Positions 17,307 to 26,076 of a stretch of DNA of 64,000 nucleotides are shown here, piece by piece (positions within the stretch are counted from its first letter, which is position 1; every line of letters begins with the position of its first letter). The translations under genes and the position numbers were made by a program. The stretch comes from an uncultured Ruminococcus sp. (lineage in GTDB: Bacteria; Bacillota; Clostridia; Oscillospirales; Acutalibacteraceae): positions 23,934 through 87,933 of the forward strand of contig CALYBP010000001.1 of assembly GCA_944415425.1 (NCBI GenBank). The letters are read 5' to 3'. The notes below the pieces were generated by a model that searched no databases, was not told where the DNA came from, and saw only the letters and a list, made by a program, of their open reading frames with translations.

Positions 17307-18524
17307 TTATTCTGCAACGGTTACTGTTATATTTACGGTTTTTGATCTGTTTAATGCGTCTGTTACTGAATAGGTAACCTTATATTTACCGGCTCTGTCT
17401 GTTACGACATTTCCGATTACGGACATTTCTTCTGTTATTTCGTTTGAGCATGTATCAAATGCTTTTGCGTTTTCAAACGGGTCGTATTCTGCCCCCTTTT
17501 TGATAGTGCAGTTTTCAACACCTGTAATTGTAGGTTCTTTTGTGTAATATGGATTGTTTTTGTCGTCGTCAGTAGGATCCCATCCGCAGGAAAAATCGGT
17601 TATTTTTATCGTTTGGGGTTTTCCGAGCGGCCCGGGATTGTCGTCATCATATATTTTTACGATAGTATTGTACTCACAGTTCTCATATATCCACTTAGTA
17701 TCCGCAACAGCCATTCTTACGCACCCGAGCGATGCGTCCTTTCCGAGCTTGTTAAACTCCTCAACCTCCAAATCATCGGGTGAGGGTGTATAGTAAGGAA
17801 CGGAATGAAACAAATAATCGCCCGAAATTCCGCTTACATAGTAGCCGTACACATTGTCAAACAGTGCGTTCCATTCATTTTTAAAGTAAATATTAAAATC
17901 GCCTGTTATGGTTCCGTAATTTTCACCGCAGGAGCAGACCATAGCCCTGACAGGTACCGTGTATTTTCCGCTTTCGTCATAGGTATATACGGTAACGCAG
18001 TTCATTTTTCTGTTTACATAAATTGCATAAGGATTTTTCCCGCTGTTGTCTTTAAGATTTTTTGAAAGAATATCGCTGTTTGCGGTAATTGCAGTAGAAA
18101 ATCGGCCGGCTTTTTCGCTTTTTTTCTGTTCAATGACCGTAACCTCATAGAGGTATTTTTTGTTATTGTCAAACAAAGCTGTTACTGTTGCCCTGCCCGC
18201 TTTTATTCCGTCAATGCGCCCGCCGCTGTCTACCGTAACGACGGAGGTATCGCTGCTTGACCAGCGCTGAAGGTGATTTTCATCGTCTGCGTTTATTGAT
18301 ATAACGATTGCCTTATCGGTTTCAATAGTAATTGACTCTTTATTTTCCGTAACAGGTGGCTGCTGTACCGTGCTTGACGGCTGAGTATCAGCTTGTGAAG
18401 ACGAAGATGTCGCTTCCCCGGTGTTGCTTTTGTTGTTTTTATAAGAGATATTTCCCAGCGCCGAAAAGACGCAGGTTAAAATCAATATGATACACAGAAG
18501 TAAAATGAAGGAGTTTCTTCTCAT
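17307..18524 (-). CDS. L,D-transpeptidase (YkuD) with Ig-like domains
   Basis: A 405-residue membrane-anchored protein. It has one N-terminal hydrophobic helix (about 5-25), a Ser/Gln/Pro linker and a BIG2-like domain (about 65-125, WSSSDTSVVTVDSGGRIDG). The YkuD core (about 150-300) has the catalytic motif HSVPYY followed by SLGCVRM, where Cys is the nucleophile. A C-terminal Ig-like domain (about 325-405) has the form of surface DUF5011 repeats. It would form 3-3 cross-links in peptidoglycan or anchor proteins to it. The ATG at 18524 follows GAAAGG; the ATG five codons upstream lacks an RBS. Confidence 0.88.
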   Translation of the reverse strand: MRRNSFILLLCIILILTCVFSALGNISYKNNKSNTGEATSSSSQADTQPSSTVQQPPVTENKESITIETDKAIVISINADDENHLQRWSSSDTSVVTVDSGGRIDGIKAGRATVTALFDNNKKYLYEVTVIEQKKSEKAGRFSTAITANSDILSKNLKDNSGKNPYAIYVNRKMNCVTVYTYDESGKYTVPVRAMVCSCGENYGTITGDFNIYFKNEWNALFDNVYGYYVSGISGDYLFHSVPYYTPSPDDLEVEEFNKLGKDASLGCVRMAVADTKWIYENCEYNTIVKIYDDDNPGPLGKPQTIKITDFSCGWDPTDDDKNNPYYTKEPTITGVENCTIKKGAEYDPFENAKAFDTCSNEITEEMSVIGNVVTDRAGKYKVTYSVTDALNRSKTVNITVTVAE

Positions 18525-18565
18525 AGTACAACCTTTCAAAATGTTACAAAATCTTAACTTTTTAA

Positions 18566-18594
18566 ATTATATCTTTTTTTCTCAAATAACGCAA
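18566..18594 (-). promoter_or_regulatory. Sigma-A promoter of the L,D-transpeptidase operon
   Basis: On the minus strand: TTGCGT (18589-18594), a 17-base spacer, TATAAT (18566-18571). Confidence 0.7.
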
Positions 18595-18646
18595 GACATA
18601 TTTTAATTCTGAGTAAAATATGATAATATATAAACGGTGATTATAT

Positions 18647-19201
18647 ATGGCACATCCGATCAAGCATTTTATTACTATTACCAAGCACAGACACAAGGTG
18701 ATCGCAAACTGTGCAAGGGCGGGGATTCTCTGGCAGGGATTAAGACATGACTTGTCGAAGTACAGCCCGACGGAATTTATTATGGGGGCAAAATATTTTC
18801 AGGGGGACAGAAGCCCCAACGAGCGTGAGCGTGAATTGTTCGGAAGCTCGCTTGCGTGGATGCACCACAAGGGCAGAAACCGACATCACTATGAATATTG
18901 GAACGACTATAACCCGAAAACAAAATCAATCGAAAATGTTGAGATGCCTTTGAGGTTTGTAGTAGAAATGTTTTGCGACCGTGTTGCCGCAAGCAAAATT
19001 TATAACGGAAAAAGCTACACAAACGGGGATCCTTTTAATTACTTTTTAAGGATAAGAGGAAAAAACAGAATGCACAAAAACACGGAGGCTTTGCTTGAAA
19101 AATTGCTTGTGATGCTTCGTGATGAGGGTGATGACGCGGTTTTTGCGTATATACGAAAGCTTTTAAAAGAACAAAGGCAGAGAAAACGCCAAAAACAATG
19201 A
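18647..19201 (+). CDS. DUF5662 family protein
   Basis: A 184-residue cytosolic protein with many conserved His and Asp residues (HPIKHF, RHDLSKYSPTEF, MHHKGRNRHHYEYW), a pattern that suggests a metal-binding helical fold. It matches my recollection of the DUF5662 family; no activity is known to me. The C-terminus is strongly basic (RQRKRQKQ). An HD-domain gene starts 46 bases downstream on the same strand and may be co-transcribed. Confidence 0.75.
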   Translation: MAHPIKHFITITKHRHKVIANCARAGILWQGLRHDLSKYSPTEFIMGAKYFQGDRSPNERERELFGSSLAWMHHKGRNRHHYEYWNDYNPKTKSIENVEMPLRFVVEMFCDRVAASKIYNGKSYTNGDPFNYFLRIRGKNRMHKNTEALLEKLLVMLRDEGDDAVFAYIRKLLKEQRQRKRQKQ

Positions 19202-19247
19202 CTGCGGTTAAAAAAATTAACAGAAAGTATTTTGTCGGAGTGTTAAA

Positions 19248-19739
19248 ATGAAAAATACAGGAAAAGTAATAGAGGCCATGATAGATTATTATGGCAAGGA
19301 TTTAAAGAGAATAAACCATTTTTTAAAAGTTTTTTCTTTTGCTAAAACAATAGGTGAGGGGGAAAACCTTGATAGCGAGAGCCAAAATCTTCTTGAGGTT
19401 TCGGCAGTAGTCCACGATATAGGCATAAAGATAAGTGAGAAAAAATACAATTCAAGCGCCGGAAAATACCAAGAAATTGAGGGACCGGCTCAAGCTGAAA
19501 AGTTGCTCTCAGACCTCGGATACGACCGCGAATTTATACAAAAGGTCTGCTATATAGTCGGGCATCATCACACCTATACAAATATAGATACAAAACCGTA
19601 TCAGGTACTTGTTGAAGCGGATTTCCTTGTAAATTTGTTTGAAGACGGGGCAAGTGTCAAAGCGGCACAAACCGCAGAGGAAAAAATTTTTAAAACTGAA
19701 ACGGGTATCAAATTGCTCAAAAAAATGTATTTAAGCTGA
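19248..19739 (+). CDS. HD-domain protein (putative phosphohydrolase)
   Basis: A 163-residue protein with HD-superfamily metal ligands: NHFLKVFSFAK near residue 23, VVHDIGIK near 64 and VGHHHTY near 105. Such small HD proteins hydrolyse nucleotides or phosphoesters; the substrate is unknown. The start follows TCGGAGTG. The next downstream element is the promoter and riboswitch of pflB, so the transcript probably ends here. Confidence 0.82.
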   Translation: MKNTGKVIEAMIDYYGKDLKRINHFLKVFSFAKTIGEGENLDSESQNLLEVSAVVHDIGIKISEKKYNSSAGKYQEIEGPAQAEKLLSDLGYDREFIQKVCYIVGHHHTYTNIDTKPYQVLVEADFLVNLFEDGASVKAAQTAEEKIFKTETGIKLLKKMYLS

Positions 19740-19785
19740 TCTTTTTTTTGCGAAACGCAGAACTTTTTTTATTAAAAAAAAAGTA

Positions 19786-19814
19786 TTGACAACTCAAATA
19801 AAAAGTGTTATTTT
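19786..19814 (+). promoter_or_regulatory. Sigma-A promoter of pflB
   Basis: TTGACA (19786-19791), a 17-base spacer, TATTTT (19809-19814) preceded by TGT (extended -10). The riboswitch begins a few bases downstream. Confidence 0.75.
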
Positions 19815-19817
19815 TAT

Positions 19818-19920
19818 GGTGTTATATGACTGACGGAACAGTGGAGTTAACCACAGTGGAGTATAACTTTTATAAGCCGACCGTCTGGGCGAAAGCTCAG
19901 ATTAAGTCGGCTTTTTTTGT
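19818..19920 (+). promoter_or_regulatory. ZTP (pfl-type) riboswitch with terminator
   Basis: The pflB leader has the marks of the pfl/ZTP motif: P1 formed by GTTATA (19821-19826) and TATAAC (19862-19867), inside it GACTGACGGAACAGTGGAG and ACCACAGTGGAG, then CCGACCGTCTGGGC (19877-19890). The last part sits in a hairpin, AGCCGAC paired with GTCGGCT, followed by seven T. This class binds ZTP/ZMP, a signal of low 10-formyl-THF, and reads through when ligand is bound. Pfl makes formate, a one-carbon source, which fits. Confidence 0.85.
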
Positions 19921-19962
19921 TTAGTATAATTTTCCAATAATATTTTAAATGGAGGTATAGAG

Positions 19963-22191
19963 ATGAGAAATGAATGGAGAGGCTTTAAAGGCGGAAGCTG
20001 GGAAAGAGAAATAAATGTAAGAGATTTTATTCAGAAAAATTACACTCCGTATTACGAGGGCGGGGATTTTCTCGAAGGACCTACACAGGCTACTCTTGAC
20101 CTTTGGGATGAAGTAAGCGAGCTTAAAAAGCAGGAAATAGAAGCAGGCGGCGTGCTTGATATGGATACAAAGGTGATTTCAACTATCACATCTCACGGTG
20201 CCGCGTATATTGACAAGGACAAGGAACAGATTGTCGGCTTGCAGACCGACAAGCCCTTAAAGCGTTCCCTTCAGCCATACGGCGGTATCAGAATGGCGGT
20301 TAAGGCGTGCAAGGAAAACGGCTATGAGGTTGACCCAGAAATTCAGGAGTTTTTTACAACCCACAGAAAAACTCACAACGCAGGTGTGTTTGACGCATAT
20401 ACTCCAGAAATGAGAAAATGCCGTACAAACCATATTATAACAGGTCTTCCCGATGCATACGGAAGAGGAAGAATTATCGGCGACTACCGCCGTGCGGCTC
20501 TTTACGGAGTTGACAGACTTATTGAGGATAAGCAGCATCAAAAGGATACAACGAGAATTATAATGTATTCTGATGTTATCCGTGAGCGTGAGGAGCTTTC
20601 CGAGCAGATCAGAGCACTTCAGATGTTAAAGCAGCTTGCCGAGATTTACGGCTGTGATATTTCAAAGCCCGCCTCAAACTTTAAGGAGGCTGTACAGGCA
20701 CTTTACTTTGCTTATCTTGCGGCTGTTAAGGAACAAAACGGTGCCGCAATGAGCCTTGGCAGAACATCAACATTCCTTGATATTTACGCTGCCCGTGACC
20801 TTGCCGAGGGCACAATTACCGAAAAAGAGGTACAGGAAATCGTCGACCACTTTATTATGAAGCTCAGAATGGTTTGCTTTGCCCGTACCCCCGAATACAA
20901 CCAGATTTTTGCAGGTGACCCGACATGGGTTACCGAGTCAATCGGCGGAATAGGAACAGACGGACGCCCGCTTGTTACAAAAATGTCTTTCCGTTATCTC
21001 AACACACTCAACAACATCGGTGCGGCTCCCGAGCCTAACCTTACGGTGCTTTGGTCAACACAGCTTCCTGAGAAATTCAAGAGCTATTGTGCCGAAATGT
21101 CAATCAAGCACCACGCAGTACAGTATGAAAACGACGATCTTATGCGCCCGCTTCACGGCGACGATTACGGCATTGCCTGCTGTGTATCTTCAATGAAAAT
21201 CGGCAAGGAAATGCAGTTCTTCGGTGCGAGAGCAAACCTTGCAAAATGCCTGCTTTACGCGATTAACGGCGGTGTTGATGAAGTTACGGGTCAGCAGGTA
21301 GGACCGAAGTTCCGCCCTGTTGAGGGAGATTATCTTGACTACGACGATGTAATGAGCAAGTACAAGGATATGATGAAATGGCTTGCACAGGTATATGTAA
21401 ACGCACTTAATATCATCCACTATATGCACGACAAATACTGCTATGAGCGTTTGCAGATGGCTTTTCACGACAAGCATGTTACACGCTGGTTTGCGACAGG
21501 TATTGCAGGTTTTTCGGTTGTGGCCGACTCACTGTCTGCGATTAAATACGCAAAGGTCAAGGTGGTAAGAAACGAAAACGGAATCGTTACCGATTATATA
21601 ACTGAGGGAGATTTCCCGAAATACGGAAACGATGATGACAGGGTTGACGATATTGCAAAAGAGGTACTTCACACCTTTATCAGCTACCTCCGTCAGAACC
21701 ACACTTACAGAGGCGGTATTCCCACAACCTCAATATTAACAATTACTTCTAACGTTTCCTACGGTAAAAACACAGGCTCAACTCCCGACGGCAGAAAGTA
21801 CGGCGAGCCCTTCGCTCCGGGCGCAAACCCGATGCACGGCAGGGACAGCAACGGTGCGGTAGCGTCACTTGCATCGGTTGCAAAAATTCCGTTTATGGAT
21901 TCACAGGACGGTATTTCAAACACATTTACAATTGTTCCCGCGGCACTCGGCAAGACCGAGGAACAGAGAAACCACAACCTTGTTGCGTTGCTTGACGGTT
22001 ATATGCACAAGGGCGGTTATCACCTCAATGTAAATGTATTTGACAGAGAGCTTTTGCTTGACGCTCAAAAGCATCCAGAGCTTTATCCGCAGCTTACAAT
22101 TCGTGTTTCGGGCTATGCCGTAAACTTTATTAAGCTGACAAAGGAACAGCAGGATGAGGTTATTGCAAGAACATTCCATTCTTCAATTTAA
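19963..22191 (+). CDS. pflB: Pyruvate formate-lyase
   Basis: A 742-residue glycyl-radical enzyme that splits pyruvate with CoA into acetyl-CoA and formate. The active-site Cys pair is Cys406-Cys407 in IACCVSSM and the radical Gly717 lies in [10 protein letters not shown] near the C-terminus. The N-terminus [22 protein letters not shown] is typical of PflB. The gene has an ideal GGAGG RBS. Its codon use is rich in preferred codons, consistent with high expression. The activating enzyme is encoded directly downstream. Confidence 0.97.
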   Translation: MRNEWRGFKGGSWEREINVRDFIQKNYTPYYEGGDFLEGPTQATLDLWDEVSELKKQEIEAGGVLDMDTKVISTITSHGAAYIDKDKEQIVGLQTDKPLKRSLQPYGGIRMAVKACKENGYEVDPEIQEFFTTHRKTHNAGVFDAYTPEMRKCRTNHIITGLPDAYGRGRIIGDYRRAALYGVDRLIEDKQHQKDTTRIIMYSDVIREREELSEQIRALQMLKQLAEIYGCDISKPASNFKEAVQALYFAYLAAVKEQNGAAMSLGRTSTFLDIYAARDLAEGTITEKEVQEIVDHFIMKLRMVCFARTPEYNQIFAGDPTWVTESIGGIGTDGRPLVTKMSFRYLNTLNNIGAAPEPNLTVLWSTQLPEKFKSYCAEMSIKHHAVQYENDDLMRPLHGDDYGIACCVSSMKIGKEMQFFGARANLAKCLLYAINGGVDEVTGQQVGPKFRPVEGDYLDYDDVMSKYKDMMKWLAQVYVNALNIIHYMHDKYCYERLQMAFHDKHVTRWFATGIAGFSVVADSLSAIKYAKVKVVRNENGIVTDYITEGDFPKYGNDDDRVDDIAKEVLHTFISYLRQNHTYRGGIPTTSILTITSNVSYGKNTGSTPDGRKYGEPFAPGANPMHGRDSNGAVASLASVAKIPFMDSQDGISNTFTIVPAALGKTEEQRNHNLVALLDGYMHKGGYHLNVNVFDRELLLDAQKHPELYPQLTIRVSGYAVNFIKLTKEQQDEVIARTFHSSI

Positions 22192-22205
22192 TGTTAAAAT
22201 AAAAG

Positions 22206-22225
22206 AGGGCGGAGTTTTCCGCCCT
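22206..22225 (+). other. Intercistronic hairpin between pflB and pflA
   Basis: AGGGCGGA and TCCGCCCT form an 8-bp stem with loop GTTT. It is not followed by a T-run, so it is more likely a stabilising or processing hairpin that makes pflB expression exceed pflA than a full terminator. Confidence 0.5.
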
Positions 22226-22255
22226 TAATATATATGATGAGTGCAGGTGAATTCT

Positions 22256-22990
22256 ATGACAGGAAAAATTCATTCGTTTGAATCGTTTGGCACGGTTGAC
22301 GGACCGGGCGTAAGATTTGTTGTGTTTTTTCAGGGATGTCCGATGAGGTGCCTTTACTGCCACAATCCGGACACTTGGGCATCGGATGCGGGTGAGGAAT
22401 ATACCGCCGAACAGATTATTGAAAAAATACAGAGAAACAGACCGTTTTATACAACGGGAGGCATAACCGCGACGGGCGGGGAGCCTATGTTACAGCTTGA
22501 TTTTTTGATTGATTTGTTTGAGCTTGCAAAAAGCAACAATATAAATACCTGCCTTGATACATCGGGAGTTTTATTTGACAGAAAAAATACCGAGAGAATG
22601 AAGAAAATTGACAGGCTTTTATCTGTATGCGACCTTGTAATGCTTGATATTAAGCATATTGTCAATGAGGAACACAAAAAGCTTACGGGACACGGCAATG
22701 AAAATATCCTTGATTTTGCACGGTATCTCAACGAAAAGAATGTGAAAATGAGGATAAGACATGTAATTGTTCCGAAAATCACATATATAGACGACGAGCT
22801 AAAAAGATTGGGTGAGTTTTTAAAGCCGTTTAAAAATATCGAGAAAATCGAAACGCTGCCTTATCATACTCTCGGCAAGGTAAAGTATGAAAATCTGGGT
22901 ATTGAATACCCTCTCGGTGACACTCCTCAGCTTTCGGAAGACGACGCAAAAAAAGCCCTTGGAATTATTGAAAAGGCTATGAACAGTTAA
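22256..22990 (+). CDS. pflA: Pyruvate formate-lyase activating enzyme
   Basis: A radical SAM enzyme of 244 residues that abstracts hydrogen from Gly717 of PflB. The 4Fe-4S motif CX3CX2C is Cys28, Cys32, Cys35 in GCPMRCLYCHNPDTW, followed by the SAM-binding GGEP region (TATGGEPMLQ). The frame is open to 22241, but the ATG at 22256 follows AGGTG and gives the canonical start MTGKIHSFESFG. Confidence 0.96.
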   Translation: MTGKIHSFESFGTVDGPGVRFVVFFQGCPMRCLYCHNPDTWASDAGEEYTAEQIIEKIQRNRPFYTTGGITATGGEPMLQLDFLIDLFELAKSNNINTCLDTSGVLFDRKNTERMKKIDRLLSVCDLVMLDIKHIVNEEHKKLTGHGNENILDFARYLNEKNVKMRIRHVIVPKITYIDDELKRLGEFLKPFKNIEKIETLPYHTLGKVKYENLGIEYPLGDTPQLSEDDAKKALGIIEKAMNS

Positions 22991-23083
22991 AAAAGTCGAG
23001 TACCTCGACACGCAGTTCGAGCAGACAGGTTGATATTATCAAACCTTCTTTGCCCGACAATTTTTGAGCAGTTTCACATAAAG
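22991..23083 (-). repeat. Dispersed ~95-nt intergenic repeat, copy 2
   Basis: On the minus strand it reads GTGAAACTGC, TTGTCGGG, the core TTTGATAATATCAACCTG, TCTGCTCGAACTGCGTG and the hairpin GTCGAG-GTA-CTCGAC followed by six T. It fills the gap between convergent pflA and mnmA, starting one base after the pflA stop. Confidence 0.75.
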
Positions 23084-23120
23084 TAAAAACGGTCGATGTT
23101 TTGTCATCGACCGTTTTATT
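23084..23120. terminator. Bidirectional terminator between pflA and mnmA
   Basis: AAAACGGTCGATG (23086-23098) and CATCGACCGTTTT (23105-23117) form a perfect 13-bp stem. Confidence 0.9.
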
Positions 23121-23126
23121 TATATT

Positions 23127-24212
23127 TTATTTCGGTGATTTGCAGATAGTGCCGCCGCCCACCACATATTCGCCGTCGTACAAAACGACGGCCTGACCGT
23201 ATGAAATGGCTCTTTGCGGTTCGTCAAAAACAATGTGCAGGGTGTTTTCGTCAAGCTGTTCAACCGTCGCGGGCTGTTCGCTTTGATTATATCTCACTCT
23301 TGCTTTTATTTTCATGGGTTTGTCAATTTTTTCGCAGGAGATAAGGTTTATATCGGAAGCGTAAAGCTCTTTTGAGAAAAGGCTTTCGTTGTCACAAAGA
23401 ATTACCTCGTTTTTTTCAAGATCCTTTTTCTTGACATACATCGGGTGCGGCAGTGCAAGACCCAAGCCTTTGCGCTGCCCTACGGTATAGCGGATAATTC
23501 CTTTGTGCTCTCCCAAAACCCTGCCGTTTTCGTCAACAAAATTTCCGTGCGGATAGATTTTTCCCGTGTACTGCTCTATAAATTTTGCGTAGTCGCCGTC
23601 GGGGACAAAGCAAATATCCTGACTGTCACGCTTTGCCGCATTTATTAGTCCTAAATTTTCCGCAATCTTACGGGTTTGCTCCTTCTTCATATTTCCGAGC
23701 GGAAACAATGTTCTTGAAAGCTGCTTTTGGGTGAGTGAATAAAGAACATAGCTCTGATCTTTTGATATATCAGCCGATTTTTTAAGCAAAAATCTTTTTG
23801 AGTTTTCATCATACTCAATTACGGCGTAATGTCCCGTAACCACATAATCGAATTCAAGCTCATCTGCTCTTTGCATAAGCTTTTCAAACTTTATATATCT
23901 GTTGCAGTCAATACATGGATTAGGTGTTGTGCCGTTTTCATATGCGCTTATAAATCGTGATATTACATTCTCCCTGAAGCTGTCCTTGAAGTTGTAGACA
24001 TAATACGGAATACCAAGCTTGTAACAAACGCTGCGTGCGTCGTCAATATCATCAAGCGAGCAGCAGGTTTTTTCTTTTTTTTCGCCTATGTCCTCATTGT
24101 CAAAGAGTTTAAGCGTAATTCCAGTTGCGTCAAAACCCTGTTCTTTTATAAGATAAGCGGCAACCGAGCTGTCAACTCCTCCGCTCATTGCAATTAAAGC
24201 TTTTTTCTTCAT
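23127..24212 (-). CDS. mnmA: tRNA-specific 2-thiouridylase MnmA
   Basis: Thiolates U34 of Glu, Gln and Lys tRNAs. Of 361 residues, the N-terminal PP-loop is AMSGGVDSSVAAY; the two catalytic Cys lie in PNPCIDCNRYIKF near 100 and DICFVPDGDY near 200, and GQRKGLG near 255 matches the family. The start at 24212 (MKKKALIAMSGG) is preferred; an ATG at 24224 overlaps the nadA stop as TGATG. Either way it is translationally coupled to nadA, which lies directly upstream in the operon. Confidence 0.94.
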   Translation of the reverse strand: MKKKALIAMSGGVDSSVAAYLIKEQGFDATGITLKLFDNEDIGEKKEKTCCSLDDIDDARSVCYKLGIPYYVYNFKDSFRENVISRFISAYENGTTPNPCIDCNRYIKFEKLMQRADELEFDYVVTGHYAVIEYDENSKRFLLKKSADISKDQSYVLYSLTQKQLSRTLFPLGNMKKEQTRKIAENLGLINAAKRDSQDICFVPDGDYAKFIEQYTGKIYPHGNFVDENGRVLGEHKGIIRYTVGQRKGLGLALPHPMYVKKKDLEKNEVILCDNESLFSKELYASDINLISCEKIDKPMKIKARVRYNQSEQPATVEQLDENTLHIVFDEPQRAISYGQAVVLYDGEYVVGGGTICKSPK

Positions 24213-24223
24213 ATAGATTACCA

Positions 24224-25138
24224 TCAACCGAGTCTGATCATTTCGTCAATACACTTTTTTGCGTCGTTTATTGTTGACTCATCCAAAATTATTTCTTCGC
24301 CGCCCTTGCCCATAAGACAGTTGTAAACATCAACAAGAGTTGTCGTTTTCATATTCGGACAAATCAGTTTGTTTGAGAGAATATAAAAATTCTTGTCGGG
24401 GCACATATACTGCAAGTGCTCTGCTATGCTGATTTCCGTGCCGATAATAAAATCGGTTTTATCGGACTTTACGGCGTAGTCCATAATTCCCGATGTGGAG
24501 CCCACATAATCCGCCATTGAAACGACTTCCGGCGTACATTCGGGATGCACAAGAAGCTCTGCACCGGGATGCATGGCTTTTGCTCTTTTTACGTCGTCTG
24601 TGTTTACGCAGGCATGAATCGGGCAGCCGCCGTTTAAAAGCTTGATGTTTTTATCGGGGCACTGCTTTGCAACATAATCTCCCAAGTTGCAGTCGGGGAT
24701 AAATAAAATATTCTTCTCATCCATATTATTAACAATTTTTACTGCGGATGAGCTTGTTACACAAACATCGCAAATAGTTTTCAAGTCGGCTGTTGTGTTT
24801 ATATATGCGACAACAGCGTAGTCAGGATACATTTTCTTGACCTGAGAAATGAGCTGTTTGTCCATTTGGTCGGCCATACTGCATCCGGCAGTCGGCTGCG
24901 CAAGATATACCCTTTTGTCGGGTGAAAGTATTTTGCAGGTTTCCGCCATAAAGCGTACGCCGCACATGAGGATATTTTTGTTTTCGGTTTTGCTTGCATC
25001 AACGCTGAGTTTATAGCTGTCGCCTGTGTAATCGGCAACCTCTAAGATTTCATGAGCCTGATAGCTGTGTGCGAGCACGCAAACATCCTTTTCTTTTTTT
25101 AGCTGCATAATTTTTTCTTGAAGCTGCGATGTAGTCAT
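24224..25138 (-). CDS. nadA: Quinolinate synthase NadA
   Basis: A 304-residue 4Fe-4S enzyme that condenses iminoaspartate with dihydroxyacetone phosphate to quinolinate for NAD. Family motifs are visible: LAHSYQAHEILEVADYTGDSY, CGVRFMAETCKIL, VHPECTPEVV and GTEISIAEHL. Three conserved Cys (in CGVRFMAE, GGCPIHACVN/VHPEC and CPNMKTTT) can ligate the cluster. The ATG at 25138 follows GAAAGG; the frame is open to 25171 but without an RBS. nadB and nadC are not in the window. Confidence 0.95.
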   Translation of the reverse strand: MTTSQLQEKIMQLKKEKDVCVLAHSYQAHEILEVADYTGDSYKLSVDASKTENKNILMCGVRFMAETCKILSPDKRVYLAQPTAGCSMADQMDKQLISQVKKMYPDYAVVAYINTTADLKTICDVCVTSSSAVKIVNNMDEKNILFIPDCNLGDYVAKQCPDKNIKLLNGGCPIHACVNTDDVKRAKAMHPGAELLVHPECTPEVVSMADYVGSTSGIMDYAVKSDKTDFIIGTEISIAEHLQYMCPDKNFYILSNKLICPNMKTTTLVDVYNCLMGKGGEEIILDESTINDAKKCIDEMIRLG

Positions 25139-25179
25139 ATAAAAAATCCTTTCAAATAAAAGCGTAGTCAATCATATAT

Positions 25180-25208
25180 ATTATACAGTCGCAAGTTACA
25201 ATATGCAA
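25180..25208 (-). promoter_or_regulatory. Sigma-A promoter of nadA-mnmA
   Basis: On the minus strand: TTGCAT (25203-25208), a 17-base spacer, TATAAT (25180-25185). No operator-like repeat was noticed around it. Confidence 0.72.
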
Positions 25209-25302
25209 TAGGCTCGTGCGCCGATTCATCTAAATTAAGATTTGAAAGGAAAAATAATACAAAATTTGTACAATATTTATTAATATTTCTTTATTTTTCC
25301 TA

Positions 25303-25331
25303 TTTACATCATTAAAAAATTGTGTTATACT
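25303..25331 (+). promoter_or_regulatory. Sigma-A promoter of the SPQTG surface protein gene
   Basis: TTTACA (25303-25308), a 17-base spacer, TATACT (25326-25331) with TGT before it (extended -10). Confidence 0.7.
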
Positions 25332-25398
25332 CTTTTTGATAACTAAGAGAATATATAAGTTATAAAGAATATTGCAGTAAGAATAGGAGGAGATTATA

Positions 25399-25908
25399 AT
25401 GAAAAAGGCTATCGCTGTTTTATTTGCAGTTATTATGGTTGCTTTTGCAACTATACCTGCTTTTGCAGCCGAGGTAAACAGTCCTGTTGCGACTACGGCT
25501 CCGGATTCTTCTTTGGAGTATGAGGTTGATATTATCCCGACAGAGGGTGGAGACGGAACATATGAGTTTGTGACCGAGATTGATGAGAACGGTAATCAGG
25601 TTGTAAGTATCAGCCCGAAGCCCAACCCCGGTTATACATTTAATCATTGGGAGATCGACGGTCCTTATACCACAGAGAATGAGCTTACAGATGCTCAGAT
25701 GAGACTTATCATCACCGGTGATATTACCGTTACACCTTATTTTGAAAAATCAGGTACTGTTGCTACGGGTACGGTAAGTACTGACACAAGCACAACTTCA
25801 CCTCAGACAGGTGCTAATGACGCCCTGCCTTATGCAGTAGGTGTACTGTCATTGTTGGCTTGCGGTGCTGCTGTTGCAATGCTTGTTAGAACCAACAAGA
25901 GCAAGTAA
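25399..25908 (+). CDS. Small surface protein with SPQTG sortase signal
   Basis: A 169-residue exported protein. The signal peptide is 1-23 (cut after AFA). One small domain (about 40-115) contains PKPNPGYTFNHWEIDG, a pattern of bacterial repeat/InlB-B-type modules. After a Thr/Ser spacer comes SPQTG at residues 134-138, a hydrophobic helix (about 143-162) and the basic tail RTNKSK: a complete cell-wall sorting signal. SPxTG-type motifs are known substrates of C. difficile sortase B, and a sortase B gene lies 168 bases downstream. The function of the exposed domain is unknown. Confidence 0.82.
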   Translation: MKKAIAVLFAVIMVAFATIPAFAAEVNSPVATTAPDSSLEYEVDIIPTEGGDGTYEFVTEIDENGNQVVSISPKPNPGYTFNHWEIDGPYTTENELTDAQMRLIITGDITVTPYFEKSGTVATGTVSTDTSTTSPQTGANDALPYAVGVLSLLACGAAVAMLVRTNKSK

Positions 25909-25920
25909 TTAAGTTTTTCA

Positions 25921-25957
25921 AAACAGCCTCCGTGTTTTTATGGGGGCTGTTTTTTTG
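25921..25957 (+). terminator. Terminator after the SPQTG protein gene
   Basis: ACAGCCTCC and GGGGGCTGT form a stem of about 9 bp (one mismatch/wobble) followed by seven T. Confidence 0.85.
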
Positions 25958-25972
25958 TTGTACAGCCATGAT

Positions 25973-26001
25973 TTGACAAATATTATAAGTGATGATAAAA
26001 T
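25973..26001 (+). promoter_or_regulatory. Sigma-A promoter of the sortase-LCP operon
   Basis: TTGACA (25973-25978), a 17-base spacer, TAAAAT (25996-26001) with TGA before it. Sortase and its presumed substrate are therefore separate transcripts. Confidence 0.75.
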
Positions 26002-26076
26002 TATGGTTGTGTAAAATATTCTTAGTCTTGAGGTAACAAAACACTAATTTTTAATCCTTTGGTTTGGGAGATAGCG

